Assembly (NCBI RefSeq): GCF_003337305.1
Contig: NZ_QPJO01000003.1
Coordinates: 434,001 to 498,000 of the forward strand
Length of the DNA: 64,000 nucleotides
Source: Winogradskyella arenosi
Lineage (GTDB): Bacteria; Bacteroidota; Bacteroidia; Flavobacteriales; Flavobacteriaceae
Direction: 5' to 3'
Both the position numbers and the translations under genes were made by a program. Of this stretch, positions 54,396-64,000 are shown piece by piece (position 1 is the stretch's first letter; the number at the start of each line of letters is the position of its first letter). Below the pieces are notes generated by a model. That model was given only the letters and a program-made list of their open reading frames with translations. It was not told the DNA's origin and did not search any database.

Positions 54396-57300
54396 TTATT
54401 CCTCCAATCTAATATCTAATCCTAAACCTTTCAATTCGTGCATAAGTACGTTGAATGATTCTGGAAGTCCCGGTTCTGGCATAGGCTCACCCTTAACGAT
54501 CGCTTCGTAAGTTTTAGCTCTACCAATAACGTCATCTGATTTTACAGTTAAGATCTCACGTAGGGTGCTTGATGCGCCATAAGCCTCAAGTGCCCATACC
54601 TCCATCTCACCAAAACGCTGACCACCAAACTGTGCTTTACCACCTAATGGTTGTTGTGTAATTAATGAGTATGGCCCAATAGAACGTGCGTGCATCTTAT
54701 CATCAATCATGTGTCCAAGTTTAATCATATAGATCACACCAACAGTTGCTGGTTGATCAAAACGATCTCCTGTTCCACCATCATAAAGATAGGTATGACC
54801 AAATCTTGGAATACCAGCTTCATCTGTGTATGCATTAATCTGATCTAATGTTGCACCATCGAAAATTGGCGTTGCATATTTCTTTCCTAAATCTTTACCA
54901 GCCCAACCTAATACAGTTTCATAGATTTGACCGATGTTCATACGTGACGGTACCCCTAATGGGTTTAAGACAATATCAACAGGTGTTCCATCTTCTAAGA
55001 ATGGCATATCTTCTTGACGTACAATACGTGCAACAATACCTTTGTTACCGTGACGTCCTGCCATCTTATCACCTACTTTAAGCTTACGTTTCTTAGCAAT
55101 GTAAATCTTCGCTAATTTGATAATTCCTGCTGGTAATTCATCTCCTACAGAAATTGTAAACTTCTCACGTCTTAAAGATCCTTGTAAATCATTCTCCTTA
55201 ATTTTGTAATTATGGATAAGATCTGCAACAAGCTCGTTAGTATGATCGTCAGTCGTCCATTTTCCTGATGTTAAGTGTGTATAATCATCTACAGCATTTA
55301 ACATTTTTAAGGTATACTTCTTACCTTTTGGAATAATTTCCTCACCTAAATCATTATAGATACCTTGAGCCGTTTTACCGTTAACAATATTGAATAACTT
55401 GTCTACAAGTACATTTTTAAGATCATCGAATCTGTTATCATAAACATCTTCTAACTTTTCGATATCTTCTTTATCTTGTGCTCTCTTACGCTTGTCTTTT
55501 ACCGCTCTAGCGAATAATTTCTTAGCGATAACCACCCCATGAAGTGATGGAGAAGCTTTTAATGAAGCATCTTTAACATCTCCTGCTTTATCACCGAAGA
55601 TGGCTCTTAACAATTTTTCTTCTGGCGTTGGATCTGATTCACCTTTCGGTGTAATCTTACCAATTAAGATATCTCCTGGTTTAATTTCAGCACCGATGCG
55701 AATCATACCATTTTCATCTAAATCTTTAGTTGCTTCTTCAGAAACATTAGGGATATCGTTTGTTAACTCTTCGTTACCTAATTTGGTATCTCTTACTTCT
55801 AAAGAATATTCATCAATATGAATTGATGTAAAGACATCTTCTCTTACTACTTTTTCAGAAATTACAATTGCATCCTCAAAGTTATACCCTTTCCAAGGCA
55901 TAAAGGCTACTTTCATATTTCTACCAAGTGCTAATTCACCATTTTCAGTTGCATAACCTTCACAAAGTACTTGTCCTTTTACAACTTTATCACCTTTTTC
56001 TACTATAGGTTTTAAGTTAATAGACGTTCCTTGGTTGGTTTTTCTAAATTTTACTAAAGGATAAGTTTTAGTATCGCTATCAAAACTAACCATAGCTGCC
56101 TCTTCGCTACGCTCGTAACGAATTGTAATTTTTTGAGCATCTACATACTCTACAGTACCATCACCTTCAGCATTAATTAAAACACGAGAATCTGAAGCTA
56201 CTTGACGCTCTAAACCAGTTCCTACAATCGGAGCTTCAGGACGTAATAAAGGAACGGCCTGACGCATCATGTTAGATCCCATTAACGCACGGTTGGCATC
56301 ATCATGTTCTAAGAAAGGAATTAAAGATGCAGAAATTGACGCAATTTGGTTAGGCGCAACATCTGTATAATTCACATTCACAGGATCAATCACTGGAAAA
56401 TCACCTTCTTGACGTGAAATAATTTTATCTGCTAAAATCTTTCCATCCTCATCGACATTGATAGTTGCTTGCGCAATTAACATATCTTCTTCCTCTTCAG
56501 CACTTAGGTATGTTGGTGTATTTTTAATATCTACAACCCCATCTTCTACTTTACGGTATGGTGTTTCAATGAATCCCATTGCATTTACTTTCGCAAATAC
56601 AGATAAAGAAGAAATTAATCCAATGTTTGGACCTTCAGGAGTTTCAATAGGACATAAACGTCCGTAGTGTGTGTAGTGAACATCACGTACCTCGAACCCT
56701 GCTCTTTCTCTTGATAAACCACCTGGTCCTAATGCTGAAAGACGACGCTTGTGCGTAATCTCTGCAAGAGGATTCGTTTGATCCATAAACTGCGATAACT
56801 GGTTGGTTCCGAAGAAAGAATTAATTACAGACGATAACGTCTTAGCATTAATTAAATCTATAGGTGTAAAGACTTCGTTATCACGAACGTTCATACGCTC
56901 ACGAATGGTACGAGCCATACGTGCTAAACCAACACCAAACTGAGATGATAATTGTTCTCCTACAGTACGTACACGACGGTTAGATAAGTGATCAATATCA
57001 TCAATCTCTGCTTTAGAGTTGATAAGCTCAATTAAATATTTTATGATAGTTATAATATCTTCTTTGGTAAGCACTTGCTTATCCATTCCGATATCTAACT
57101 GTAATTTCTTGTTCATTCTGTAACGTCCAACTTCACCTAAAGAGTAACGTTGATCCGAGAAGAATAATTTGTCTATAATACCACGTGCAGTTTCCTCATC
57201 TGGCGGCTCAGCATTACGTAATTGACGGTAGATATGCTCAACAGCTTCTTTTTCAGAGTTTGTTGGATCCTTTTGTAAGGTATTATGAATAATAGCGTAA

Positions 57301-58208
57301 TCTCCTTGTTGCGCGCTTTCTTTATGTAAAAGAATTGTTTTTACTTCGGCCTCAAGAATTTCTTCTATATTATCTTTATCGATAATGGTATCACGGTCTA
57401 ATACAATTTCGTTACGTTCAATAGAAACTACTTCACCAGTATCTTCATCAACGAAATCTTCATGCCATGTGTTAAGTACACGTGCCGCAAGTTTACGACC
57501 GATAACTTTCTTTAATCCAGATTTTGACACTTTTACTTCTTCAGCAAGGTCAAAAATCTCTAAAATATCTTTATCACGTTCAAACCCAATAGCACGGAAA
57601 AGGGTTGTAACAGGTAATTTTTTCTTTCTATCAATATAAGCATACATTACTTGATTGATATCCGTGGCAAATTCAATCCAAGATCCTTTAAAAGGAATTA
57701 CTCTTGCTGAATATAATTTTGTTCCATTAGCATGGAAAGACTGGCTAAAGAATACACCAGGTGATCTATGCAATTGAGAAACGACAACACGCTCTGCACC
57801 ATTAATACAAAATGTCCCACTAGGAGTCATATAAGGGATGGTTCCTAAATAGACATCTTGAACGATTGTTTCGAAATCCTCGTGTTCTGGATCTGTACAA
57901 TACAATTTCAATCTTGCTTTTAAAGGCACACTATAGGTTAATCCTCTTTCAATACATTCTTCTATTGAGTATCTAGGTGGATCGATAAAGTAATCTAAAA
58001 ATTCTAGTACGAATTGATTACGAGTATCTGTTATGGGGAAGTTCTCCATGAAGGTATTGTACAAACCTTCAGTACCTCTTTCTTCTGACTTTGTTTCTAA
58101 TTGGAAAAAATCCTGGAAGGATTTAATTTGAATATCCAAAAAGTCTGGGTAATCTGTCCTATTTACAATAGAAGAGAAATTAATTCTTTCAGCCTTTTTT
58201 GCTAACAT
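54396..58208 (-). CDS. rpoB: RNA polymerase subunit beta
   Basis: The 1270-residue beta subunit, of normal Bacteroidota length. The rifampicin-binding cluster (about residues 463-495) reads [20 protein letters not shown], then [13 protein letters not shown]; the usual resistance positions (Gln, Asp, His, Arg, Ser) are wild type, so rifampicin sensitivity is expected from this gene. Other conserved parts are [30 protein letters not shown] and the C-terminal [17 protein letters not shown]. It follows rplL in the operon after a hairpin-containing gap of 122 bases. Confidence 0.98.
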   Translation of the reverse strand: MLAKKAERINFSSIVNRTDYPDFLDIQIKSFQDFFQLETKSEERGTEGLYNTFMENFPITDTRNQFVLEFLDYFIDPPRYSIEECIERGLTYSVPLKARLKLYCTDPEHEDFETIVQDVYLGTIPYMTPSGTFCINGAERVVVSQLHRSPGVFFSQSFHANGTKLYSARVIPFKGSWIEFATDINQVMYAYIDRKKKLPVTTLFRAIGFERDKDILEIFDLAEEVKVSKSGLKKVIGRKLAARVLNTWHEDFVDEDTGEVVSIERNEIVLDRDTIIDKDNIEEILEAEVKTILLHKESAQQGDYAIIHNTLQKDPTNSEKEAVEHIYRQLRNAEPPDEETARGIIDKLFFSDQRYSLGEVGRYRMNKKLQLDIGMDKQVLTKEDIITIIKYLIELINSKAEIDDIDHLSNRRVRTVGEQLSSQFGVGLARMARTIRERMNVRDNEVFTPIDLINAKTLSSVINSFFGTNQLSQFMDQTNPLAEITHKRRLSALGPGGLSRERAGFEVRDVHYTHYGRLCPIETPEGPNIGLISSLSVFAKVNAMGFIETPYRKVEDGVVDIKNTPTYLSAEEEEDMLIAQATINVDEDGKILADKIISRQEGDFPVIDPVNVNYTDVAPNQIASISASLIPFLEHDDANRALMGSNMMRQAVPLLRPEAPIVGTGLERQVASDSRVLINAEGDGTVEYVDAQKITIRYERSEEAAMVSFDSDTKTYPLVKFRKTNQGTSINLKPIVEKGDKVVKGQVLCEGYATENGELALGRNMKVAFMPWKGYNFEDAIVISEKVVREDVFTSIHIDEYSLEVRDTKLGNEELTNDIPNVSEEATKDLDENGMIRIGAEIKPGDILIGKITPKGESDPTPEEKLLRAIFGDKAGDVKDASLKASPSLHGVVIAKKLFARAVKDKRKRAQDKEDIEKLEDVYDNRFDDLKNVLVDKLFNIVNGKTAQGIYNDLGEEIIPKGKKYTLKMLNAVDDYTHLTSGKWTTDDHTNELVADLIHNYKIKENDLQGSLRREKFTISVGDELPAGIIKLAKIYIAKKRKLKVGDKMAGRHGNKGIVARIVRQEDMPFLEDGTPVDIVLNPLGVPSRMNIGQIYETVLGWAGKDLGKKYATPIFDGATLDQINAYTDEAGIPRFGHTYLYDGGTGDRFDQPATVGVIYMIKLGHMIDDKMHARSIGPYSLITQQPLGGKAQFGGQRFGEMEVWALEAYGASSTLREILTVKSDDVIGRAKTYEAIVKGEPMPEPGLPESFNVLMHELKGLGLDIRLEE

Positions 58209-58272
58209 TGATGAACGAGATTTTTATTAAATAAAAACTAAAAAATGTATATAACGTTTATATACACAAAAG

Positions 58273-58308
58273 GGTTTAGGTCTTAGAGTTTACCTCTAGA
58301 CCTAAACC
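58273..58308 (-). promoter_or_regulatory. rplL-rpoB intergenic hairpin (attenuator/processing candidate)
   Basis: GGTTTAGGTC plus TAGAG (58273-58288, one bulged T) pairs with CTCTA plus GACCTAAACC (58294-58308) around a 5-base loop, for 15 pairs. It sits at the same place as the E. coli rplL-rpoB attenuator and RNase III site. Only a short U-run follows on the minus strand, so partial termination or cleavage is plausible. Confidence 0.75.
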
Positions 58309-58330
58309 ATATATTGTAGATAAGATAAGC

Positions 58331-58705
58331 TTACTTAAGCTCAACTTCAGCTCCTGCCTCTTCTAATTGAGATTTTAAAGCTTCTGCTTCGTCTTTTGTA
58401 ATTCCTTCTTTGATAGCGCTTGGTGCATCATCAACTAATCCTTTTGCTTCTTTTAAACCTAAACCAGTTAATTCTTTAACTAATTTTACAACTGCTAATT
58501 TAGAAGCACCTGCTGCTTTTAAGATTACATCAAATTCAGTTTGCTCTTCAGCAGCGTCTCCACCACCTGCAGCTGGTCCAGCCATAGCTACTGCTGCTGC
58601 AGCAGGCTCAATACCGTACTCATCTTTTAATATAGTTGCTAATTCATTAACTTCTTTTACTGTTAAGTTAACTAATTGTTCTGCGAAATCTTTTAAATCT
58701 GCCAT
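58331..58705 (-). CDS. rplL: 50S ribosomal protein L7/L12
   Basis: A 124-residue stalk protein. It has an N-terminal dimerisation domain ([20 protein letters not shown]), an Ala/Gly-rich hinge ([16 protein letters not shown]), and a C-terminal factor-binding domain ([20 protein letters not shown]). It is 61 bases downstream of rplJ and ends before the hairpin that separates it from rpoB. The higher dose of L7/L12 than RNA polymerase subunits needed by the cell fits partial termination there. Confidence 0.97.
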   Translation of the reverse strand: MADLKDFAEQLVNLTVKEVNELATILKDEYGIEPAAAAVAMAGPAAGGGDAAEEQTEFDVILKAAGASKLAVVKLVKELTGLGLKEAKGLVDDAPSAIKEGITKDEAEALKSQLEEAGAEVELK

Positions 58706-58765
58706 TTTTCTATTGTTTAATAATGTGTGTTATATTTTATTTTCTATTGTGTATATACGATACGA

Positions 58766-59287
58766 TTATCCTTCTCTTTCAGATAATGTTTTAACGATAC
58801 CAGCGATTGTACCACCACTAGATTTAAGTGCTGAAATAACGTTCTTAGCAGGTGATTGTAATAATCCAACAATCTCACCGATAAGCTCTTCTCTAGACTT
58901 AATATCAACTAAGGTATCTAATAACTCGTCGCCAATGTAAACCGCTTCTTCAATGAAAGCACCTTTTAATAAAGGCTTTTCAGACTTCTTACGGAATTCT
59001 TTAATTACTTTAGCAGGACCGTTTCCAGTTTCAGAATACATTACAGATGTATTACCTTTTAAAGTCGTTGGTAACTCACCGAATTCTCTATCCGATGCTT
59101 CCATTGCTTTCTCTAAAAGTGTATTCTTTACTACTGCTAATTTAATATTAGCTTTAAAACAAGCTCTTCTTAAATTTGAAGTTGTTGCTGCATCTAATCC
59201 AGAGATATCTGTTAAATAGATATTTGCATTATCTGCTAACTGAGCAGTCAACTCTTCAATTACTTGGGATTTTTCTTCTCTTGTCAT
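58766..59287 (-). CDS. rplJ: 50S ribosomal protein L10
   Basis: A 173-residue L10 that anchors the L7/L12 stalk to 23S rRNA. Conserved parts are MTREEKSQVIEELTAQ, KNTLLEKAM and the GNTSVMYSETG region. The C-terminal helix binds L7/L12 dimers. It starts 19 bases after the rplA stop, too short for a separate leader with an L10-binding structure as in E. coli. Any autoregulation would therefore use sequence inside rplA. Confidence 0.96.
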   Translation of the reverse strand: MTREEKSQVIEELTAQLADNANIYLTDISGLDAATTSNLRRACFKANIKLAVVKNTLLEKAMEASDREFGELPTTLKGNTSVMYSETGNGPAKVIKEFRKKSEKPLLKGAFIEEAVYIGDELLDTLVDIKSREELIGEIVGLLQSPAKNVISALKSSGGTIAGIVKTLSEREG

Positions 59288-59306
59288 AATATTCTAAGTT
59301 TAACTA

Positions 59307-59996
59307 CTATCCTATTTTTGTATCAATTGCTACACTTGGACTCATTGTACTAGACATATAAATGCTCTTTACATAAGTTCCTTTTGAAGCCGTTGGCTTT
59401 AATTTCATGATTGTAGATAATAATTCTTGAGCATTCCCAACAATTTTATCTGTACTGAAAGATGCTTTTCCTATTGGAGCATGTACAATACCTGTTTTAT
59501 CTACTTTAAAATCAATCTTACCAGCTTTTACTTCAGCAACTGCTTTAGCTACGTCCATAGTAACTGTACCTGTCTTAGGGTTTGGCATAAGACCTCTTGG
59601 TCCCAATACTCTACCTAATGGTCCTAACTTACCCATAATGCTTGGCATAGTAACGATAACGTCTACATCTGTCCAACCCTCTTTAATTTTTTGTAAGTAC
59701 TCATCTAATCCAACGTAATCCGCACCAGCTTCTTTAGCTTCTGCTTCTTTATCTGGAGTTACAAGTGCTAAAACCTTCATGTCTTTACCTGTACCATGTG
59801 GTAATGAAACTACCCCACGAACCATTTGATTGGCTTTACGCGGATCTACACCTAATCTGATTGCTAAATCGATAGAAGCATCAAACTTTGTGTATGTAAT
59901 TTCTTTTAGTAAAGCTGAAGCTTCTTCTAAAGAGTAAATTTTGTTGTTATCAACCTTTGCTCTTGCTTCTTTTTGCTTCTTTGTTAATCTTGCCAT
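59307..59996 (-). CDS. rplA: 50S ribosomal protein L1
   Basis: A 229-residue L1 beginning [15 protein letters not shown] take the ATG at 59994-59996. A longer in-frame reading reaching 60065 would overlap rplK and add an unrelated leader. The conserved [24 protein letters not shown] loop is present (positions about 130-153). L1 contacts tRNA in the E site and can repress the L11-L1 mRNA. It starts 10 bases after the rplK stop. Confidence 0.97.
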   Translation of the reverse strand: MARLTKKQKEARAKVDNNKIYSLEEASALLKEITYTKFDASIDLAIRLGVDPRKANQMVRGVVSLPHGTGKDMKVLALVTPDKEAEAKEAGADYVGLDEYLQKIKEGWTDVDVIVTMPSIMGKLGPLGRVLGPRGLMPNPKTGTVTMDVAKAVAEVKAGKIDFKVDKTGIVHAPIGKASFSTDKIVGNAQELLSTIMKLKPTASKGTYVKSIYMSSTMSPSVAIDTKIG

Positions 59997-60006
59997 TTCT
60001 AAAAAT

Positions 60007-60447
60007 TTAGTTTGGAGCTTCTCCTCCTTTAACAGTGATACCCATTGATCTAGCCGTACCTGCAACCATTTTCATAGCTGATGCAAGTTCAAATGCATTT
60101 AGATCTACCATTTTGTCTTCAGCAATTGCTTTAACTTGATCCCAAGTTACTTTTGCTACTTTACGTCGGTTCGGTTCTCCTGATCCTTTTTTTAGTTTGG
60201 CCGCTTCTAATAATTGTACTGCTGCTGGTGGCGTCTTAATTACAAAATCAAATGATTTGTCTTTGTAAACTGAGATTGCCACAGGTAAAACCTTACCTGC
60301 TTTATCTTGAGTTCTCGCATTAAACTGCTTACAGAACTCCATGATGTTAACTCCAGCGGCACCTAAAGCGGGTCCTACCGGTGGCGATGGATTCGCAGCA
60401 CCTCCCCGAACTTGTAGCTTAACTACTTTGTCTATTTCTTTTGCCAT
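60007..60447 (-). CDS. rplK: 50S ribosomal protein L11
   Basis: A 146-residue L11 with [20 protein letters not shown] at the N-terminus and an rRNA-binding C-terminal domain ending [18 protein letters not shown]11 forms the GTPase-associated centre and the thiostrepton-binding site; the proline-rich PPVGPALG helix is intact. It is preceded by nusG with a 66-base gap containing a weak TATCTAT/ATAGATA hairpin (60467-60489), possibly an L1-responsive leader, but that is not convincing. Confidence 0.97.
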   Translation of the reverse strand: MAKEIDKVVKLQVRGGAANPSPPVGPALGAAGVNIMEFCKQFNARTQDKAGKVLPVAISVYKDKSFDFVIKTPPAAVQLLEAAKLKKGSGEPNRRKVAKVTWDQVKAIAEDKMVDLNAFELASAMKMVAGTARSMGITVKGGEAPN

Positions 60448-60513
60448 TTCTTGATGTTTATACGCCTATCTATATTGGAAGCATAGATATAACGCTCTTT
60501 ATTGTAACAATTA

Positions 60514-61059
60514 TTAAACTTTCTCTACTTGCATGTAGCTTAACTCTAATGGTGTTTTTCTTCCAAAAATCTTAACCATAACTTCAAGCTTACGTTTTTC
60601 TTCGTTAATTTTCTCGATTGTACCATCAAAACCATTGAATGGACCATCAATTACCTTAACAGTTTCTCCCTTTGTAAATGGTATCGCCACACTTGCATCT
60701 GCCTCTACAGATAACTCATCTACTTTACCTAACATTCTGTTTACTTCAGACTGTCTCAATGGCACTGGGTCACCACCTTTAGTTTCCCCTAAAAATCCAA
60801 TAACATTAGTTATAGATTTAATAATGTGAGGAACCTCGCCACTTAAGTTGGCTTGTATCATAATGTAACCTGGAAAATAAACCTTTTCTTTGTTGATCTT
60901 TTTCCCATTACGGATTTGTATTACCTTTTCGGTTGGTACTAAAACCTGGTCTACATAATCATCTAAACCTAATCTTGAAATCTCAGTTTCAATATAAGCT
61001 TTAATTTTATTTTCTTGACCGCTTACCGCTCTAACAACATACCACTTTTTATCAGACAT
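60514..61059 (-). CDS. nusG: Transcription termination/antitermination factor NusG
   Basis: A 181-residue NusG with an NGN domain (KWYVVRAVSGQENKIKAYIE, then YFPGYIMIQANL) and a C-terminal KOW domain (FTKGETVKVIDGPFNGFDGT). NusG links RNA polymerase to ribosomes and Rho. Length and motifs are normal, with no sign of a specialised paralogue such as UpxY. It follows secE by 20 bases. Confidence 0.97.
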   Translation of the reverse strand: MSDKKWYVVRAVSGQENKIKAYIETEISRLGLDDYVDQVLVPTEKVIQIRNGKKINKEKVYFPGYIMIQANLSGEVPHIIKSITNVIGFLGETKGGDPVPLRQSEVNRMLGKVDELSVEADASVAIPFTKGETVKVIDGPFNGFDGTIEKINEEKRKLEVMVKIFGRKTPLELSYMQVEKV

Positions 61060-61079
61060 AATCGCTTCTTGTATATTTG

Positions 61080-61274
61080 TTAGTGAATCAATTCAAAATA
61101 AGCCTTTACCGCTCTACTAAAAGTTGTATCAACTCCCCAAATAGCTAAAGAAAATATAATTGAAAACACAGCAACAATCACAGTTAGTTTCTGAGCTTCT
61201 GGCCATGGCGTCCATGACACATTGTTCTTTAACTCTTCAAACGATTCTTTTATATATGTTACTAATCCTGCCAT
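61080..61274 (-). CDS. secE: Preprotein translocase subunit SecE
   Basis: A 64-residue single-pass SecE of the short Bacteroidota form. It has an amphipathic N-terminal helix (VTYIKESFEELKNNVSWTPW) and one transmembrane helix (LTVIVAVFSIIFSLAIWGVD). SecE stabilises SecY in the translocon. It lies between tRNA-Trp and nusG, as in most Bacteroidota. Confidence 0.95.
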   Translation of the reverse strand: MAGLVTYIKESFEELKNNVSWTPWPEAQKLTVIVAVFSIIFSLAIWGVDTTFSRAVKAYFELIH

Positions 61275-61386
61275 TTGATTATTTACTTTATTTAGGACTT
61301 ATAAAATCATCCTTTTAATTTAAACGGGGTTGAGAAACACCTTTACGTTAGTTAAGGCTAGGCTTCTCGCCTCTAAATATTATTTG

Positions 61387-61459
61387 CACGGGTTGAGAGA
61401 CTCGAACTCACGACACCTGGTTTTGGAGACCAGTGCTCTACCAACTGAGCTAAACCCGT
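61387..61459 (-). tRNA. tRNA-Trp (anticodon CCA)
   Basis: A 73-base minus-strand cloverleaf. The acceptor ACGGGTT pairs with AACCCGT, discriminator G. The D-arm is TAGCTCAGTTGGTAGAGC, the anticodon loop CTCCAAA reads CCA, and the T-arm is GTGAGTTCGAGTCTC. It lies between tuf and secE. Confidence 0.97.
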
Positions 61460-61511
61460 ATTCCTGTTTTAAACCTCTTTAGCGGAGGAGTAAAACCTGT
61501 AAACAATAATC

Positions 61512-61539
61512 AAGGCGTCCCGAACCATCGAGACACCTT
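61512..61539 (-). promoter_or_regulatory. tuf 3' hairpin between tuf and tRNA-Trp
   Basis: On the minus-strand RNA, AAGGTGTCTCGA pairs fully with TCGGGACGCCTT around the loop TGGT. The stem is 12 bp with two G-U wobbles that would be C-A mismatches on the other strand. No U-tract follows, so a processing signal releasing tRNA-Trp is more likely than termination. Confidence 0.65.
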
Positions 61540-61565
61540 AATTATAATATTTCAACTATATCAGA

Positions 61566-62753
61566 TTAGTCTAAAATTTCAGTTACCTGACCAGCACCAA
61601 CTGTTCTACCACCTTCACGGATAGCGAAACGTAAACCTACGTTCATTGCAATTGTGTTAATCAACTCAACAGTAATAGTTAAGTTATCACCAGGCATTAC
61701 CATTTCAACTCCATCAGGAAGCGCAATGTTTCCAGTTACGTCAGTTGTACGTACGTAGAACTGTGGACGGTAGTTATTGTGGAATGGTGTGTGACGACCA
61801 CCTTCTTCTTTCTTAAGGATATAAACCTCAGCTTTGAACTTAGAGTGTGGTGTTACAGAACCAGGCTTAACGATTACCATACCTCTAGAGATTTGAGACT
61901 TCTCAATACCTCTTAATAAGATACCAGCGTTATCACCAGCTTCACCTCTATCTAAGATTTGACGGAACATTTCAATACCAGTAATTGTAGATGTTAATTT
62001 CTCAGCACCCATACCGATGATCTCAACAGGATCTCCAGTGTTAGCTACACCAGTTTCAATACGACCAGTTGCAACAGTACCACGACCAGTAATAGAGAAT
62101 ACATCCTCGATAGGCATTAAGAAAGGCTTATCCATATCACGAACAGGCTCCTTAATCCAGTCATCAACAGCTGCCATTAATTCCATAACAGTGTCAACCC
62201 ATTTTTGCTCTCCATTTAAAGCACCTAAAGCAGATCCAGCAATTACAGGTCCATTATCACCATCATATTCGTAGAATGATAATAAATCTCTAATTTCCAT
62301 TTCAACTAACTCAAGTAACTCCTCATCATCAACCATATCCACTTTATTCATGAATACAACGATACTTGGAATACCTACCTGACGTCCTAAAAGGATGTGC
62401 TCACGTGTTTGTGGCATTGGACCATCTGTTGCAGCAACAACTAAAATAGCACCATCCATTTGAGCAGCACCTGTAACCATGTTCTTTACGTAATCCGCGT
62501 GACCTGGACAGTCAACGTGAGCGTAGTGACGATTAGCAGTTGCATATTCTACATGTGAAGTATTAATTGTTATACCTCTTTCTTTTTCTTCTGGTGCGTT
62601 ATCGATTTGATCGAAATCTCTCGCTTCAGATAAACCTGCATCAGCTAATACTTTAGTAATAGCAGCAGTTAAAGTTGTTTTACCGTGATCTACGTGTCCA
62701 ATAGTACCAATGTTTAAGTGTGGTTTTGAACGATCAAAAGTTGCCTTTGCCAT
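61566..62753 (-). CDS. tuf: Elongation factor Tu
   Basis: A 395-residue EF-Tu, which brings aminoacyl-tRNA to the ribosome. GTP-binding motifs are [22 protein letters not shown] and NKVDM; domains 2 and 3 are intact ([28 protein letters not shown]). It is flanked by tRNA genes (Thr-GGT upstream, Trp downstream), the normal Bacteroidota order. Only one copy is in the window. Confidence 0.98.
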   Translation of the reverse strand: MAKATFDRSKPHLNIGTIGHVDHGKTTLTAAITKVLADAGLSEARDFDQIDNAPEEKERGITINTSHVEYATANRHYAHVDCPGHADYVKNMVTGAAQMDGAILVVAATDGPMPQTREHILLGRQVGIPSIVVFMNKVDMVDDEELLELVEMEIRDLLSFYEYDGDNGPVIAGSALGALNGEQKWVDTVMELMAAVDDWIKEPVRDMDKPFLMPIEDVFSITGRGTVATGRIETGVANTGDPVEIIGMGAEKLTSTITGIEMFRQILDRGEAGDNAGILLRGIEKSQISRGMVIVKPGSVTPHSKFKAEVYILKKEEGGRHTPFHNNYRPQFYVRTTDVTGNIALPDGVEMVMPGDNLTITVELINTIAMNVGLRFAIREGGRTVGAGQVTEILD

Positions 62754-62829
62754 GTTTAATTTATTTTAATCTTAATTATATTATTAGTGTTCAATTGTAT
62801 ATTCTAAATGTAATTAACTTAGAAAAAAG

Positions 62830-62901
62830 AGCCAATGACGAGAATTGAACTCGTGACCTCTTCCTTACCAAGGAAACGCTCTACCCCTGAGCTACACCGG
62901 C
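62830..62901 (-). tRNA. tRNA-Thr (anticodon GGT)
   Basis: A 72-base minus-strand cloverleaf. The acceptor GCCGGTG pairs with CATTGGC with two G-U pairs, discriminator T. The D-arm is TAGCTCAGGGGTAGAGC, the anticodon loop TTGGTAA reads GGT, and the T-arm is ACGAGTTCAATTCTCGT. It is directly upstream of tuf. Confidence 0.96.
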
Positions 62902-62974
62902 TTTTCATTTACGATTACCGATTTGGTTAGATTTACGAAGCGTCAAACAACGCATCTCAACTCGTAAATTATTG

Positions 62975-63047
62975 AGCGAGAGACCGGGTTCGAACCGGCG
63001 ACATTCAGCTTGGAAGGCTGACGCTCTACCAACTGAGCTACTCTCGC
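62975..63047 (-). tRNA. tRNA-Gly (anticodon TCC)
   Basis: A 73-base minus-strand cloverleaf. The acceptor GCGAGAG pairs with CTCTCGC, discriminator T. The D-arm is TAGCTCAGTTGGTAGAGC, the anticodon loop CTTCCAA reads TCC, and the T-arm is GCCGGTTCGAACCCGGT. Confidence 0.97.
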
Positions 63048-63121
63048 ATTTTTATTAATTAAATCGCTTTAATTAAAGGGTTTCAATATTTCAAATAAAG
63101 ATCATTATTTTACAAATGACC

Positions 63122-63143
63122 TTAGGTTGCTGACACAACCTAA
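63122..63143 (-). promoter_or_regulatory. Hairpin between tRNA-Tyr and tRNA-Gly
   Basis: TTAGGTTG (63122-63129) pairs with CAACCTAA (63136-63143) around a 6-base loop, in the 150-base gap between two tRNA genes. No U-tract follows; it could be a processing element of the tRNA-tuf transcript. Confidence 0.5.
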
Positions 63144-63197
63144 AATTAACAATAGAATCACAACGTTAACTTTGCAATTCTAAAATTTTAAATTTTG

Positions 63198-63279
<82 letters not shown>

Positions 63280-63333
63280 AAAACTTTAATTCAATATTTC
63301 AATTTAAAAACTTTATTTCTAAAGTTTTTAAAG

Positions 63334-63407
63334 AGCCGATGGAGGGACTCGAACCCACGACCTGCTGATTACAAATCAGCTGCTCTAGCCAGCTGAGCTA
63401 CATCGGC
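63334..63407 (-). tRNA. tRNA-Thr (anticodon TGT), second copy
   Basis: A 74-base minus-strand tRNA, identical base for base to the copy at 33981-34054. It is the first tRNA of the Thr-Tyr-Gly-Thr-tuf cluster. Confidence 0.97.
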
Positions 63408-63519
63408 TTTTTGCTACTTTTATATACTTTCAAAACAAGCATAAAAAAGTCCGCTATTTCTAACGGAATGCAAATGTAAAACCTTTTTTCAGTTATTCAA
63501 AACTTTTTTGAAAAAAATT

Positions 63520-63822
63520 TTAAACTTTTGCTCTTAATTTCTCTTTTCGCTTTTTTATTTGACGTTCTAAAGAGGCAATGGCTGCATCTGCCCCCTCTTC
63601 AAAGGTCTTACATTGCTTTTTTACCACAAAAGTATCTCCAGGAACACTCACCTTGGCTTCAAAAATTTTATTCTCTTTATCGCTGGTGTTCTGAACTTTT
63701 AAATAGACATCAGACTGAATGATCTTATCATAGAACAAATCTAATTTGTCCATACGCTTTTGAATAAAGTCAATTAATTTAGTATCTGCTGTGAAATTAA
63801 CGGATTGTGTGTTTACTTTCAT
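63520..63822 (-). CDS. hpf: Ribosome hibernation promoting factor, short form (HPF/RaiA)
   Basis: A 100-residue protein of the HPF/YfiA family that binds the decoding centre of idle ribosomes and promotes their dimerisation or inactivation. It begins MKVNTQSVNFTADTKLIDFI and has the basic C-terminal helix AAIASLERQIKKRKEKLRAK. It is the short form without the C-terminal dimerisation domain of long HPF. It lies between xerC and the tRNA cluster, as in many flavobacteria. Confidence 0.9.
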   Translation of the reverse strand: MKVNTQSVNFTADTKLIDFIQKRMDKLDLFYDKIIQSDVYLKVQNTSDKENKIFEAKVSVPGDTFVVKKQCKTFEEGADAAIASLERQIKKRKEKLRAKV

Positions 63823-63888
63823 GTGATTTGTTTTAGGTTAAAGACTATATAACTTCAACAAGGTTGAACAGGATGCCTATAAAACGAC

Positions 63889-64000
63889 TTAAGATATATT
63901 TCTTGGATGTGCTTTGGCATATACCTTTTTAAGTTCTGTTATACTATTATGAGTATAAACTTGGGTTGCCGCTAAACTTGTATGTCCAAGAAGTTCTTTT
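63889..64000 (-). CDS. xerC: Tyrosine recombinase XerC, C-terminal end (cut by window edge)
   Basis: The last 37 residues of a tyrosine recombinase, reading [17 protein letters not shown] and so on to a stop at 63889-63891. The [14 protein letters not shown] motif contains the conserved histidine and the catalytic tyrosine nucleophile. XerC with XerD resolves chromosome dimers at dif. The gene lies 66 bases upstream of hpf, a common Bacteroidota arrangement, which favours XerC over a phage or transposon integrase. Confidence 0.85.
   Translation of the reverse strand, partial: KELLGHTSLAATQVYTHNSITELKKVYAKAHPRNIS

Noticed and set aside
58410-58940. A 176-codon open frame across rplL and rplJ on the plus strand
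   Set aside because: Runs antisense through two ribosomal protein genes and their spacer; Ala/Ser-rich reading caused by codon bias.
60467-60489. TATCTAT/ATAGATA hairpin before rplK as an L1-responsive leader
   Set aside because: Seven AT-rich pairs with a 9-base loop are expected by chance in this composition; no L1-site resemblance was seen.

Overview
This is an AT-rich chromosomal segment from a member of the Flavobacteriaceae (Bacteroidota), probably a marine gliding or surface-associated species. The evidence is a large adhesin with a type B sorting domain of the type IX secretion system (T9SS) next to PorP/SprF and OmpA-PD40 partners, a lone TonB-dependent receptor, DUF4369 and DUF3467 proteins, promoters of the Bacteroidota TAnnTTTG type, and ribosomal and RNA polymerase proteins of flavobacterial character. 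The genus cannot be fixed from the sequence alone. I see no CRISPR array, insertion sequence or prophage.

Layout. 0-10 kb: a truncated recR, a sodium:solute symporter, a two-gene lipoprotein operon (FG-GAP/ASPIC protein plus vanadium-haloperoxidase-type PAP2 protein), a small CoA-binding protein and a TonB-dependent receptor. 9.9-13.2 kb: a three-gene minus-strand cassette of an SDR sugar-acid-type oxidoreductase, a class I phosphomannose-isomerase-like cupin and an Nramp-fold transporter lacking both canonical metal-binding motifs. 13.3-16.6 kb: a FabH-type ketosynthase and HtpG. 16.6-18.8 kb: a gene-poor stretch with a possible tRNA relic, a Crp/Fnr regulator, a candidate small RNA and a decayed pyruvate carboxylase fragment. 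18.8-33.8 kb: housekeeping and accessory genes. These include RlmF, a DEAD-box helicase, an ECF sigma/anti-sigma/DUF4097-like operon, DoxX and MFS genes, a D-Ala-D-Ala dipeptidase, AlkB, an alpha/beta hydrolase, an SPFH/PH-like/ribbon-helix-helix operon and DUF819. 34-36.4 kb: tRNA-Thr, a second phosphomannose isomerase, a QueD-like protein and IPP isomerase.

36.5-47.2 kb is a T9SS adhesin operon. The 2596-residue protein has six related N-terminal modules, one SprB-type repeat, ten DUF11-like repeats and a T9SS sorting domain. It is followed 13 and 12 bases later by PorP/SprF and OmpA-PD40 genes and then a terminator. The central repeats include near-identical 390-bp units whose variants alternate A-B-A-B.

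47.7-64 kb holds prfC and a DUF3467 gene, then the conserved translation/transcription block on the minus strand. In transcription order this is xerC (partial), hpf, tRNAs Thr-Tyr-Gly-Thr, tuf, tRNA-Trp, secE, nusG, rplK, rplA, rplJ, rplL, rpoB, rpoC and a terminator. Strong hairpins without U-tracts sit between tuf and tRNA-Trp, rplL and rpoB, and rpoB and rpoC, and look like processing or attenuation sites.

The best leads for undescribed biology are the motif-less Nramp/PMI/SDR cassette with a nearby palindrome, the SPFH/PH-like/ribbon-helix-helix operon, the candidate small RNA at 17.6 kb, and the unassigned N-terminal modules of the adhesin.
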